Shown here: piece by piece, positions 29,549-38,191 of the stretch
How positions within the stretch are numbered: the first letter of the stretch is position 1
Layout: each line of letters begins with the position of its first letter
Assembly: GCA_905479105.1 (NCBI GenBank)
Contig: CAJQLE010000005.1
Coordinates: 1 to 64,000 of the forward strand
DNA: 64,000 nt
From: an uncultured Flavobacteriales bacterium
GTDB lineage: Bacteria; Bacteroidota; Bacteroidia; Flavobacteriales_G; Salibacteraceae
Reading direction: 5' to 3'
Program-made: the position numbers and the translations under genes
Notes under the pieces: generated by a model
What the model saw: only the letters and a program-made list of their open reading frames with translations
Told to the model about the DNA's origin: nothing
Databases searched by the model: none

Positions 29549-30045
29549 TGAAGAAATTCACCCTTACAATTTTAGTCGCAATCCTATTGAATGCTTGCAC
29601 TGATTCACGGGTAGATTCGAGTGCGTATAGCACTATGCTCAGCACTCTATTATCTCACTCCGTAAAAGAAGTTTCCATACTTCAAACAGACGAAAAAGAG
29701 AATGCTATATATCTTGACGCACGATCAAAACGAGAATTCGATGTGTCTCACATTAAAGACGCAAAATTTATTGGCTACGATACGCTGAACTTTAAAGCCT
29801 TAGAAAGTCTCCAAAAAGATGAAGAGATTATCATCTATTGCTCGGTAGGCTATCGAAGTGAAGTAATATGCAAGAAGCTTTCAGAACTAGGATTCACGAA
29901 TGTCAGCAATCTATATGGAGGTTTGTTTGAATGGGTAAATCAAAGTAAGCCGATTGTTGATGGTGAAGGCAATATCACTAACCGAGTTCATGCCTTTGAC
30001 AAAAGCTGGGGAATATGGTTAAATAAAGGTGAAAAGGTATATTGA
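29548..30045 (+). CDS. Rhodanese-like domain lipoprotein
   Basis: LLNACTD lipobox; IIIYCSVGYRSEVICKKL. Confidence 0.8.
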   Translation: MKKFTLTILVAILLNACTDSRVDSSAYSTMLSTLLSHSVKEVSILQTDEKENAIYLDARSKREFDVSHIKDAKFIGYDTLNFKALESLQKDEEIIIYCSVGYRSEVICKKLSELGFTNVSNLYGGLFEWVNQSKPIVDGEGNITNRVHAFDKSWGIWLNKGEKVY

Positions 30046-30089
30046 GAAGCCTTTGACAAGCAGTATTTTCGGCAAAATGCTATGAATTA

Positions 30090-30758
30090 ATGATTTGGCT
30101 CTTAACATGCGAGCATTATTCGAATGGACTTCCATTGAAATACGCAGAAGTATTCGTGGATGCCGTTGACGTATTGGAAAGTCATAGGGGATATGATCTT
30201 CGCGTAGCACCTATGTTTATAAGACTAGAACCACTCTTTGACGAGTCAATTCACTATCGTTACTCAAGACTTTTAATCGAACCAAATCGGTCACTGAGTC
30301 ATAAGCACCTCTTCTCCCCTTTTACAACTGGATTTTCAGCGTCTGAGAAGGCTGACCTAATAAGCAACTACTACCAACCTTATCGCAAGAGAATTGAGGA
30401 ATTCATTGGGTCCTATATCGATCAAGGAGTATTTCATATCTCAGTACATTCTTTTACACCCAAACATGGCAATCAAAATAGAGAAACACCAGTGGGGTTG
30501 AAATTCGACTCATCCAAATCTCAAGAACGAAATCTGGCTGTTATCTGGAAAAAGATGTTAATGGATATAGATCCGAGTATTAATGTCAGATTCAATTACC
30601 CCTACCGTGGAGCTGCGGATGGTTTCACTACATATTTACGAAAGTGTTTTCCGAAGAATTATATTGGCTTTGAACTAGAAATAAGAAATGATCAAATTCT
30701 TGATTTGCGCTCAAGTATCTACCAAAGCTTGGCTAATTTAAGGGGTGTGTTGGAGTAA
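30090..30758 (+). CDS. N-formylglutamate amidohydrolase-like protein
   Basis: CEHYSNGLP; ISVHSFTP; GLKFDSSKSQE. Confidence 0.75.
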   Translation: MIWLLTCEHYSNGLPLKYAEVFVDAVDVLESHRGYDLRVAPMFIRLEPLFDESIHYRYSRLLIEPNRSLSHKHLFSPFTTGFSASEKADLISNYYQPYRKRIEEFIGSYIDQGVFHISVHSFTPKHGNQNRETPVGLKFDSSKSQERNLAVIWKKMLMDIDPSINVRFNYPYRGAADGFTTYLRKCFPKNYIGFELEIRNDQILDLRSSIYQSLANLRGVLE

Positions 30759-30764
30759 GAACTC

Positions 30765-31130
30765 TCAGTCTTTTCTATTCAAATTACGCTTTTCAGCAAA
30801 AAAAGGATTTAGAATAGACTTCACGAACGTGAGTATGAAGCTGAAAAGCAATGCCCACCAAAAATTCCGTACCGAGAATCCTAAAACCATCCAATCTGCT
30901 AGCAAGATAATTACAGCATTGATTACCAGCAGAAACAACCCAAGTGTAAATACGGTAACGGGTATTGTGAAAATAACGAGCAACGGCTTCACAAATTGAT
31001 TGAGCAATGCCAATGCTATCGCTACTAAGACTGCGTCAAGAAATCCTCCTATAATCACACCAGGCAGCAAATACGAAGCAACCAATGCAGCGATTGATGT
31101 AATTAATATGTTGATGATTATTCTATTCAT
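30765..31130 (-). CDS. Phage-holin-family (PF04020-type) membrane protein
   Basis: Four TM segments; LLPGVIIGGFLDAVLVAIALALLNQFVKPLLVIFTIPVTVFTLGLF. Confidence 0.75.
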   Translation of the reverse strand: MNRIIINILITSIAALVASYLLPGVIIGGFLDAVLVAIALALLNQFVKPLLVIFTIPVTVFTLGLFLLVINAVIILLADWMVLGFSVRNFWWALLFSFILTFVKSILNPFFAEKRNLNRKD

Positions 31131-31141
31131 AATTTATGCGG

Positions 31142-31828
31142 CTAAAACCCACCACTAAAAGCAACAAGTAAAGCAATGTAACCTATAAATAATAATGTAA
31201 TCAATACAGATAAAATCGTCAGAACCAAACCAGCAATTGAGCCAATCTTACCCATCATTTGAACATTTTCATTTTCGCTCTTCATTGCCCTGCGACCTAA
31301 TACAAGAGCAAGCACGCCAAATACAATATTGACCAAAGGAACTGTTATGAGCATTAATGATATGCCTGCAAAAACAAGGCTCAAAATAGCGGCAGTCATT
31401 AAAGGATCATTCTCTTCTTTTGATTCTTTTGACTCAAGCAAAACACTCTCAGACATGCCTTGATCATGCATGTAAATCTCACCATCCTTCTTCTTGTTTC
31501 TTTTAAATGCCTTGAGCACTGACTTAAACTCTCGTTTACATTCATTCCTTATTTCAATATACTCCGTTTTCTGTTTTGATTGTGTTTCTTGAGTGATTTC
31601 AAATTCCACTTGATCAACACTGTCATCAAATGGAATTTGCATCTCAATACTTAAATCATTCTTTGTTTTAGCGGCTCTTGATCCTTGAGCATGCGCTAAT
31701 CCATTAATATGAAATCCTGTTCGGTGTTTTCGCTTTTGAAAAAAGCCATTGTTCACCACATCATTAGAGCTGCTGCAGGAGACCATTATCGCAGCCAATA
31801 TTAAAAGTGTTAAAAATTTCTTCATCAA
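31142..31828 (-). CDS. Lipoprotein with C-terminal TM region (DUF4190-like)
   Basis: IMVSCSSS lipobox; FGVLALVLGRRAM. Confidence 0.6.
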   Translation of the reverse strand: MMKKFLTLLILAAIMVSCSSSNDVVNNGFFQKRKHRTGFHINGLAHAQGSRAAKTKNDLSIEMQIPFDDSVDQVEFEITQETQSKQKTEYIEIRNECKREFKSVLKAFKRNKKKDGEIYMHDQGMSESVLLESKESKEENDPLMTAAILSLVFAGISLMLITVPLVNIVFGVLALVLGRRAMKSENENVQMMGKIGSIAGLVLTILSVLITLLFIGYIALLVAFSGGF

Positions 31829-31889
31829 TATTTATTTGTGAATCAAATAAAGTGATTAATTTAAATGATAAACCATTAATCCTTATAAA

Positions 31890-32330
31890 ATGAAATCACT
31901 TTTTTTAGCGGCATTATTTACAATGTCAATCGTTTCTGCATCCTGGGCTGATAATTATCATCTGAATGAATCTAAGCTAGATCAGGCTTTTGAATCAAGT
32001 GTAGATGTTTCCAATGATTTGAGCGTCACTTCATTTTTCGAAAGTTCATCTGGTAATGCTAATGCTATGTTAGCTGATGGTGGGATGGACAAACATACAC
32101 TTGGCGCAATTATTTGTTTTGCTGAATGGTTTTTAGGTGTCGGTATTTTAATTCCAATCCATAGACTCTATCTTGGGTGTGGAGACAAAACCATAAAGGT
32201 TGTGGCACTTTATTGCGTGACACTAGGTGGTTGTGGTCTTCTGCCTATTATCGATGGGATAATGCTGATAATGAACCAAGGTGGGACAAAGTATATAGAT
32301 AATCCTAAATTCCTAATGTGGACGAAATAA
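31890..32330 (+). CDS. TM2-like small secreted/membrane protein
   Basis: GILIPIHRLYLGCGDKTIKVVALYCVTLGGCGLLPIIDGIMLIM; paralogous tail DNPKFLMW. Confidence 0.65.
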   Translation: MKSLFLAALFTMSIVSASWADNYHLNESKLDQAFESSVDVSNDLSVTSFFESSSGNANAMLADGGMDKHTLGAIICFAEWFLGVGILIPIHRLYLGCGDKTIKVVALYCVTLGGCGLLPIIDGIMLIMNQGGTKYIDNPKFLMWTK

Positions 32331-32352
32331 TTCATCCAACATTCATTTTAAT

Positions 32353-32385
32353 AAAAGCCTCCAATTTAATTGGGGGCTTTTTTTT
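32353..32385 (+). terminator. Rho-independent terminator
   Basis: AAAAGCCTCCAATTTAATTGGGGGCTTTTTTTT. Confidence 0.8.
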
Positions 32386-33286
32386 CGTCTTCTAGAAGTT
32401 TGAAAAAGTATTTCTTTTGATTCAAAGTAAGTTCTGGGTTTCCACTTACTGAAGCTCTGTAGGACTTCTCACTGAAATTGATTTCCTTCTCTTGGTTTAG
32501 GCTGTGCAAGGCTTTTATTTCAAATAACCTGAAGATTATGTTGTCAGGATATCGCGTCAAAAGACTACCCACATAACCCAATGCTTGTTTCGGATCTTTA
32601 TCCAAGTCAAAAGCGATTCTCATTAAAAAATAAGTTGATTCTTCTCGAAGTAATATGTCATCACTTGAAGAACATTTCAAAAGGAAATCTATGCCTTTTT
32701 TCTTGTCCCCGTCAGGAAAAAAGAAAAGGTATGGCCGCATGATAGAATAGTCTTCATGGGCTTTTTGCATGAAATAGTAATAGAGTCCCGATGTCAAATA
32801 GAAGGGTTCATATTCTTCCTCCCGACCAAATGAATCTGAAATGTCATCAATACATGCATTTAAGTAACTGGCTGCCGTGAGATAGTTGTTATCCAACAGA
32901 TCAAATCTGGTTCTAAAGGCATTTACAATGATCAATGAAAATGCAGCCTCATCTTCATCTTCAAGGAAGTTTTTGGCTTTATCTTTTGATTCATTTAGAT
33001 GATAAACGAACTTCTTCTTCAGTTTGTCATCTTCAATACCTCCAGAAAGTATCTGCCACCAAATCAAATTGGCCCGTAACAGAGACCACACAGGATGGTT
33101 TGGTTGCTCTGCTTCGAAAACAGAAATACTAGAATCAGCAGACAACAAATGATAATCATAGATCTGCTTGAATGCAATACCCACATTCTTTTTCAACTGT
33201 TCTTGACCATAAGAATCAGATACATTAAATGCAGTAATTACAAGTAAAACAACTACTGAACGAAAGACAGAGATTAGTCGTGTCAT
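32366..33286 (-). CDS. Hypothetical secreted TPR-like protein
   Basis: 306-aa ORF with signal peptide. Confidence 0.65.
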   Translation of the reverse strand: MTRLISVFRSVVVLLVITAFNVSDSYGQEQLKKNVGIAFKQIYDYHLLSADSSISVFEAEQPNHPVWSLLRANLIWWQILSGGIEDDKLKKKFVYHLNESKDKAKNFLEDEDEAAFSLIIVNAFRTRFDLLDNNYLTAASYLNACIDDISDSFGREEEYEPFYLTSGLYYYFMQKAHEDYSIMRPYLFFFPDGDKKKGIDFLLKCSSSDDILLREESTYFLMRIAFDLDKDPKQALGYVGSLLTRYPDNIIFRLFEIKALHSLNQEKEINFSEKSYRASVSGNPELTLNQKKYFFKLLEDEKKAPN

Positions 33287-33359
33287 TATTAATCAAAAAC
33301 AAGATTTTTAACCTCTGATTTTATGGTAGTTTTGAGGCTCAAGGGCAAAGGCGAAACTA

Positions 33360-34103
33360 ATGAAATTCAGATTCTACAAGTGGTTACTTTTTGGCTTGGT
33401 TATTCTATCAAGTTCATTCACACCTAGAGCAGGTATAGAGTTGATAAGCATGGACTTAACTGCCAGGACATTGTTTCAAGGGAAATCAGTCACTGGTATC
33501 GGAACATTGTATTACAAAGTTCAAGGAAGTGAACTTGTCACGAAGATGAACACTCCAGTTGATCAAGTAGTATTTACCAATGCTATTGGTGAGTATAAGA
33601 GCTATGACATTAAGGAGAATAAAGTAATTCTGCTCGAAGGAGAGGATTTGAGTAGTAAAAAAAGCTTCATTTATCAGTTTTTAAATGGCCAAACGAATGA
33701 CTTAGGATTGCGTGATCTTGGTTTTAAAATGATCAATACTCGTTTTGAGGATGACATCATGATCAACGAATGGCAAGCACCAAGTAACAAGCAAGTATCC
33801 TCTCAAAAAGTGGAAATTGCTTTTGAAAACTACCTCCCTATTTATGTCGGATTTTTTGACGCAGATGGCGGTATCATTCAAAAGACCTATTACACTAATT
33901 ATCAAGATGTACTCTACACTAAAATGCCTTTTACAATTACCGAAATCAACTATCGCGCAGAAGGTGATTCTTCTATCAGTAGAAAAACATATTCAAACCT
34001 TAAGCTGAATGGAAATGTCACAGATTATTGGTTGAATTATAAAATTCCTGAAAACGCAGAGGTAATCGTTCAGTCTAATGGCAATTCAACTTTTCAGGAT
34101 TGA
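33360..34103 (+). CDS. Hypothetical secreted protein (LolA-like fold possible)
   Basis: Signal peptide; 247-aa ORF in operon with yidD. Confidence 0.6.
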   Translation: MKFRFYKWLLFGLVILSSSFTPRAGIELISMDLTARTLFQGKSVTGIGTLYYKVQGSELVTKMNTPVDQVVFTNAIGEYKSYDIKENKVILLEGEDLSSKKSFIYQFLNGQTNDLGLRDLGFKMINTRFEDDIMINEWQAPSNKQVSSQKVEIAFENYLPIYVGFFDADGGIIQKTYYTNYQDVLYTKMPFTITEINYRAEGDSSISRKTYSNLKLNGNVTDYWLNYKIPENAEVIVQSNGNSTFQD

Positions 34104-34570
34104 TGAAAAACAGTTTTTACATTATTTTTCTTCTGGCGTTTATCGTTTTCACAATGGGTTTTTCCGCGTATAGTCAATTGAGCTATTCTGATATTGAGTT
34201 GATCGAGAATGTGAACATGGAAGATCATGCTTTTGATGCGAGAAGGCCTCAATTTATGAAGATTGGAAATAATGTACTAACACGTTACAACCCCATTTCA
34301 TTGTTATTCAGTGGGTCACTTTTCTTCTACCAAAAAGTGATTTCACCGCAATTGCAATCAAGGTGTCCCTATGAAATAAGTTGTTCTGCTTTTAGCAAAG
34401 CTAGTATTGAAGAGTTTGGCATCATCAAAGGAATTCCAATGTCCGCGGATAGGTTAACAAGGTGCACACAATTCAGCGTTATTGATATTCTTCCAAGTCA
34501 AGTAAATCCGCGCACAGGTCAAATTATAGACCATCCCAGTAAATATCGCACACATAAGCATCACCACTGA
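34103..34570 (+). CDS. YidD-family membrane protein insertion efficiency factor-like
   Basis: LFFYQKVISPQLQSRCPYEISCSAFSKASIEEFGIIKG. Confidence 0.8.
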   Translation: MKNSFYIIFLLAFIVFTMGFSAYSQLSYSDIELIENVNMEDHAFDARRPQFMKIGNNVLTRYNPISLLFSGSLFFYQKVISPQLQSRCPYEISCSAFSKASIEEFGIIKGIPMSADRLTRCTQFSVIDILPSQVNPRTGQIIDHPSKYRTHKHHH

Positions 34571-34573
34571 TAG

Positions 34574-35545
34574 ATGAGCTTCCTTCGAACTTTACACATT
34601 CTTTGTTTTCTCTTCTGTGTTGGTTGCAATCTCCAATCAAATGCGCAAGACACTGCTCATAATACGGTTGATACCAACATTATTGATTCAGTGCATGCAG
34701 ATAGTTCTCAAACAACTTTTGATGTAAAGCCCACGAGGTATCAGCTTCAAAAAGAGGAGTTCACCTTTGTTCTTTATCTGATTTCATCAGAACTTTATGA
34801 CGATGCTCTTTATACACTGAATCGATTAAATACTGACAGCATTGCGAATCCGAACATGCAAGACAGTGTCAACTACTATATTGGTTGGATAAAGTATTTT
34901 AAGCAGGACTTTCACGGTGCTATCGCCTCTTTCTCGGCTGTTGAATCCTCTAGTATAGTAATAGCTTCCAGCTTCTATAATTCTATCTGTTACATTCAAA
35001 TAGATAGCCTAGCAAAAGCCAGACATGTACTGCAAAATTTAGATGTATCATCTGATGCCAAACTTGACAACTTAAAAATCCTACAACTCCGCGGGATATC
35101 GCTTCTTGAAAGAGATTTTACCTCCTATGATAGTTTATCATTGCTCAGCGTTGAGCGTTCGTTTGTTACTGAATCAGAAATGAATGAAATGACCAATTAC
35201 GCTGACTTGATGAGATCATACAAAAGAAAATCACCCTGGATTGCTGGATTGCTTTCAGCAATAGTTCCTGGATTAGGTAAGTTTTATGCGGGATATCGCG
35301 GAACTCCTTTTGGAGCGATGTATATGACAATACCGCTTGGAGCAATTGCCGCTGAAAGCCTCATTATTGCTGGAGTTGCGAGTTTACAATTTATTGCTCT
35401 AGGAGCCCTATTTGGAGTTTTCTATGTAGGAAATGTTTGGGGAAGTGTATTAAGTGTTTATGCTAAAGAACAAGAATTTTATGAAGAACTTGATCACAAT
35501 ATTGAGTTTGATCTGCATACTCCCGTTCGCAGGGCTTTCCGCTAG
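34574..35545 (+). CDS. Hypothetical TPR/membrane protein (DUF5683-like C-terminus)
   Basis: KSPWIAGLLSAIVPGLGKFYAGYRGTPFGAMYM. Confidence 0.6.
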   Translation: MSFLRTLHILCFLFCVGCNLQSNAQDTAHNTVDTNIIDSVHADSSQTTFDVKPTRYQLQKEEFTFVLYLISSELYDDALYTLNRLNTDSIANPNMQDSVNYYIGWIKYFKQDFHGAIASFSAVESSSIVIASSFYNSICYIQIDSLAKARHVLQNLDVSSDAKLDNLKILQLRGISLLERDFTSYDSLSLLSVERSFVTESEMNEMTNYADLMRSYKRKSPWIAGLLSAIVPGLGKFYAGYRGTPFGAMYMTIPLGAIAAESLIIAGVASLQFIALGALFGVFYVGNVWGSVLSVYAKEQEFYEELDHNIEFDLHTPVRRAFR

Positions 35546-36380
35546 TCCAACCGAACTGGTTTTTTTCAGATCAGCAGATAGTTTAAGGGCCGCTGGATTA
35601 ATCGATGATGCAATTATTGCATATGAATATGCAGCATATACGGCTATCAATAATTTGACACGCACTAAAGCATTGGTGAATAAAGCCGACTGTCTATTGG
35701 AAAAAGATAGAATAGGACAAAGTGAATTAACTCTTTCACGACTCAACTATTTTGGATTGAATGATTCTCTGCAATATGAGGCTCGGTATAAGTCAGCACT
35801 CTATTCCTATCTCAATAAGAATTTTGAAGAAAGCATCGCTCAGTTCAAGATGATTCAGCAATTCCTTCCAATAGAATATTCCATCAATTCCAAACCGTTG
35901 TATGCACTTGCATTGAATGAAACACGGGAATGGACAGAAGCCAAAGAGCAGTTGCATACTTGGGGCAAGTACCATTTTTCAGAAGACACTGCTGTCATGA
36001 ATGATTTTAACGCCCGGATCAATGAAACGTATCAGGTGAAAAATCACCCTAAGCTAAAAGATCTTGATAAAGCTCAGGTTTGGGCTCAACTCTTGCCTGG
36101 GACTGGTCAGTTATATTCCGGTTATTTCTTTGACGCTGCTTTCACTTCAGTAATGGTGCTTTCGGGTATTGGAATAGCAGCTTATGGTGTGCTTGTCGCA
36201 AAGTATTATGTGACAGGAATACTTTTAGGCTATGGGGTGTTTCAACAATTCTATTTAGGGGGTCAGAAAAGATCAGAGTTTTTGGCCAACGAAAGAAACT
36301 ATAAAAAAGAACGAGCATATAATGATCTATTGAAGGAAGTGATTATCAAATACTCAAAAACAAAAAAGGCCCAATTTTAA
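35481..36380 (+). CDS. Hypothetical TPR/membrane protein, paralogous in layout to the upstream gene
   Basis: Likely start MKNLITILSLICILPFAGLSA at 35481; KAQVWAQLLPGTGQLYSGYFFDAAFTSVMV. Confidence 0.65.
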   Translation: MKNLITILSLICILPFAGLSASPTELVFFRSADSLRAAGLIDDAIIAYEYAAYTAINNLTRTKALVNKADCLLEKDRIGQSELTLSRLNYFGLNDSLQYEARYKSALYSYLNKNFEESIAQFKMIQQFLPIEYSINSKPLYALALNETREWTEAKEQLHTWGKYHFSEDTAVMNDFNARINETYQVKNHPKLKDLDKAQVWAQLLPGTGQLYSGYFFDAAFTSVMVLSGIGIAAYGVLVAKYYVTGILLGYGVFQQFYLGGQKRSEFLANERNYKKERAYNDLLKEVIIKYSKTKKAQF

Positions 36381-36412
36381 CGACTGAGCCTATTCAAAAG
36401 TTTTAACTAAAA

Positions 36413-36652
36413 TTAGTTACCCCAAACTCTAAATTTAGGATTGTCTTTGTACTTGTTAAATTGCTCGTCTCTTTTGAATATTACACCCCAAAAGTGAACA
36501 AGAGCCACAACATTACCATAAACTGGAATACACAACTCTTGTATCACATTGTCTCTCCGCCGTTTCCCATGTAGCTTCTGTGTAAGCCAATAGATCCGAA
36601 AGAAATCAGCACGATTAAAATAACCAGTTTTGATAGGCTCATCGATATACAA
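36413..36652 (-). pseudogene. Truncated, frameshifted copy of a TM2-like gene
   Basis: Retains CIPVYGNVVALVHFWGVIFKRDEQFNKYKDNPKFRVWGN and DEPIKTGY; the segment between is out of frame; no signal peptide. Confidence 0.75.
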
Positions 36653-36690
36653 TATTGAGGTTGCTAACTTACGAATTGATAAATATCATA

Positions 36691-37203
36691 TTAATGATGT
36701 TTCAACCACTTTTCTGATTGATAGCGATAATCCGATTGACCATCCAATTGACCATCCAATTGACCATCCAATTGACCATCCAATTGATCATCCAATTGAT
36801 CATCTAATTTACCCCAAACTCTAAATTTAGGATTGTCTTTGTACTTGTTAAATTGCTCGTCTCCTTTGAATACTACACCCCAAAAGTCAACAAGAGCGAC
36901 AACGTTACCATAAACTGGAATACACAAGTATTTGTACCACATTTTCTCACCACCATTGCCCATATAGCTTCTGTGTAAGCCAATAGATCCACAGAAATAA
37001 GCGCGAATAAGATAACCCATTTTAGTCGGCTCATCGTCATTGAACATAGAAGAAACGAGTGGTGACGCAGTCTCTGAAAGAGTAATGTCTTCTGCAGCAG
37101 CAAAAGCACTTTCAATATTATTGTCATTTAATTTATAGTTTCCCGCAAATGATGCACTTGCAGCAAAACCAGTTAGAAGAATGGAAAGAAGAAGTTTTTT
37201 CAT
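36691..37203 (-). CDS. TM2-like secreted protein with (LDGQ/LDDQ)6 C-terminal extension
   Basis: Signal peptide; GSIGLHRSYMGNGGEKMWYKYLCIPVYGNVVALVDFWG; extension beyond FRVWG. Confidence 0.75.
   Translation of the reverse strand: MKKLLLSILLTGFAASASFAGNYKLNDNNIESAFAAAEDITLSETASPLVSSMFNDDEPTKMGYLIRAYFCGSIGLHRSYMGNGGEKMWYKYLCIPVYGNVVALVDFWGVVFKGDEQFNKYKDNPKFRVWGKLDDQLDDQLDGQLDGQLDGQLDGQSDYRYQSEKWLKHH
36734..36805. repeat. 12-bp minisatellite, 6 units (AATTGACCATCC and variants)
   Basis: Six consecutive 12-mers read directly; in-frame with the CDS at 36691. Confidence 0.95.
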
Positions 37204-37329
37204 TTTTTTTTAGATTTAATAAAGTGAATATAGTTTAAATTTTTTATCGCGAAGTCATCTACGAATTAGTTCTTATTCATCTTGAAAGATGAATCTCTCA
37301 TATCTATCCTGAATAAAAAGAATTTGTCG

Positions 37330-37458
37330 GAACGGTCAAATTTATTTTTTATATATCCTTCTCAGAAGGACCGGCAGTAAGATTAAATCTACCACGACAG
37401 CGACTGCCAGTGTGATGCCGATGAGTAGCCCTAGATAATGCGTACTTCTAAAACTTGA
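37330..37458 (-). pseudogene. 3' fragment of the MMPL/RND gene at 38192-40435
   Basis: GGCAGTAAGATTAAATCTACCACGACAGCGACTGCCAGTGTGATGCCGATGAGTAGCCCTA closely matches 38222-38281. Confidence 0.85.
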
Positions 37459-37616
37459 ACAGGAATACTATTCGGCTATGGGGTGATTCAACAGTTCCAT
37501 TTAGGGGCTCAGAAAAGATCACAGTTTTTGGTGAACAAAAGAAACTATAAAAGAAAACGAGCATATAATGATCTATTAAAAGAAGTGATTATCAAAAACA
37601 AAAAAGGCCCAATCTA
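37459..37616 (+). pseudogene. 3' fragment of the gene at 35481-36380
   Basis: AGGAATACTATTCGGCTATGGGGTGATTCAACAG... matches 36216-36380. Confidence 0.85.
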
Positions 37617-37650
37617 AACGACTGAGCCTTTTCAAAAGTTTTAACTAAAA

Positions 37651-38049
37651 TTAGTTACCCCAAACTCTAAATTTAGGATTGTCTTTGTACTTGTTAAATT
37701 GCTCGTCTCCTTTGAATACTACACCCCAAAAGTCAACAAGAGCGACAACGTTACCATAAACTGGAATACACAAGTATTTGTACCACATTTTCTCACCACC
37801 ATTGCCCATATAGCTTCTGTGTAAGCCAATAGATCCACAGAAATAAGCGCGAATAAGATACCCCGTTTTGGTAGGCTCATCGTCACTCAACATAGAAGAA
37901 ACGAATGGTGACGCAGTCTCTGAAAAAGTAATGTCTTCTGCAGCAGCAAAAGCACTTTCAACAGCATTGTCACTTAATTTATAGTTTCCTGCAAAAGATA
38001 CACTTGCAGCAAAACCAGTTAGAAGTACGAAAAGGAAAAGTTTTTTCAT
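37651..38049 (-). CDS. TM2-like secreted protein (intact copy)
   Basis: 132 aa, ends FRVWGN*; signal peptide. Confidence 0.8.
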   Translation of the reverse strand: MKKLFLFVLLTGFAASVSFAGNYKLSDNAVESAFAAAEDITFSETASPFVSSMLSDDEPTKTGYLIRAYFCGSIGLHRSYMGNGGEKMWYKYLCIPVYGNVVALVDFWGVVFKGDEQFNKYKDNPKFRVWGN

Positions 38050-38191
38050 GTTTATTTTGATTTGATTGGAACAAACATAGCGTAAATCATTTTATCTCGA
38101 AGTGATTTACGAATTAGTTCTTGTTTATTTTGTCAAGATGAATCTCTTAATATCTATTCTAAATAAAAAGAATTTGCCTAAACGGTCAAAT

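Noticed and set aside
30765-31130. Phage holin family protein as prophage evidence
   Set aside because: This membrane family is widespread in chromosomes; no other phage genes nearby
36734-36805. Possible CRISPR array
   Set aside because: 12-bp units are contiguous with no spacers and in-frame with a CDS; no cas genes in the window
36630-36824. + strand ORF with repeated DHPI
   Set aside because: Antisense reading of the 12-bp minisatellite within the minus-strand TM2 gene
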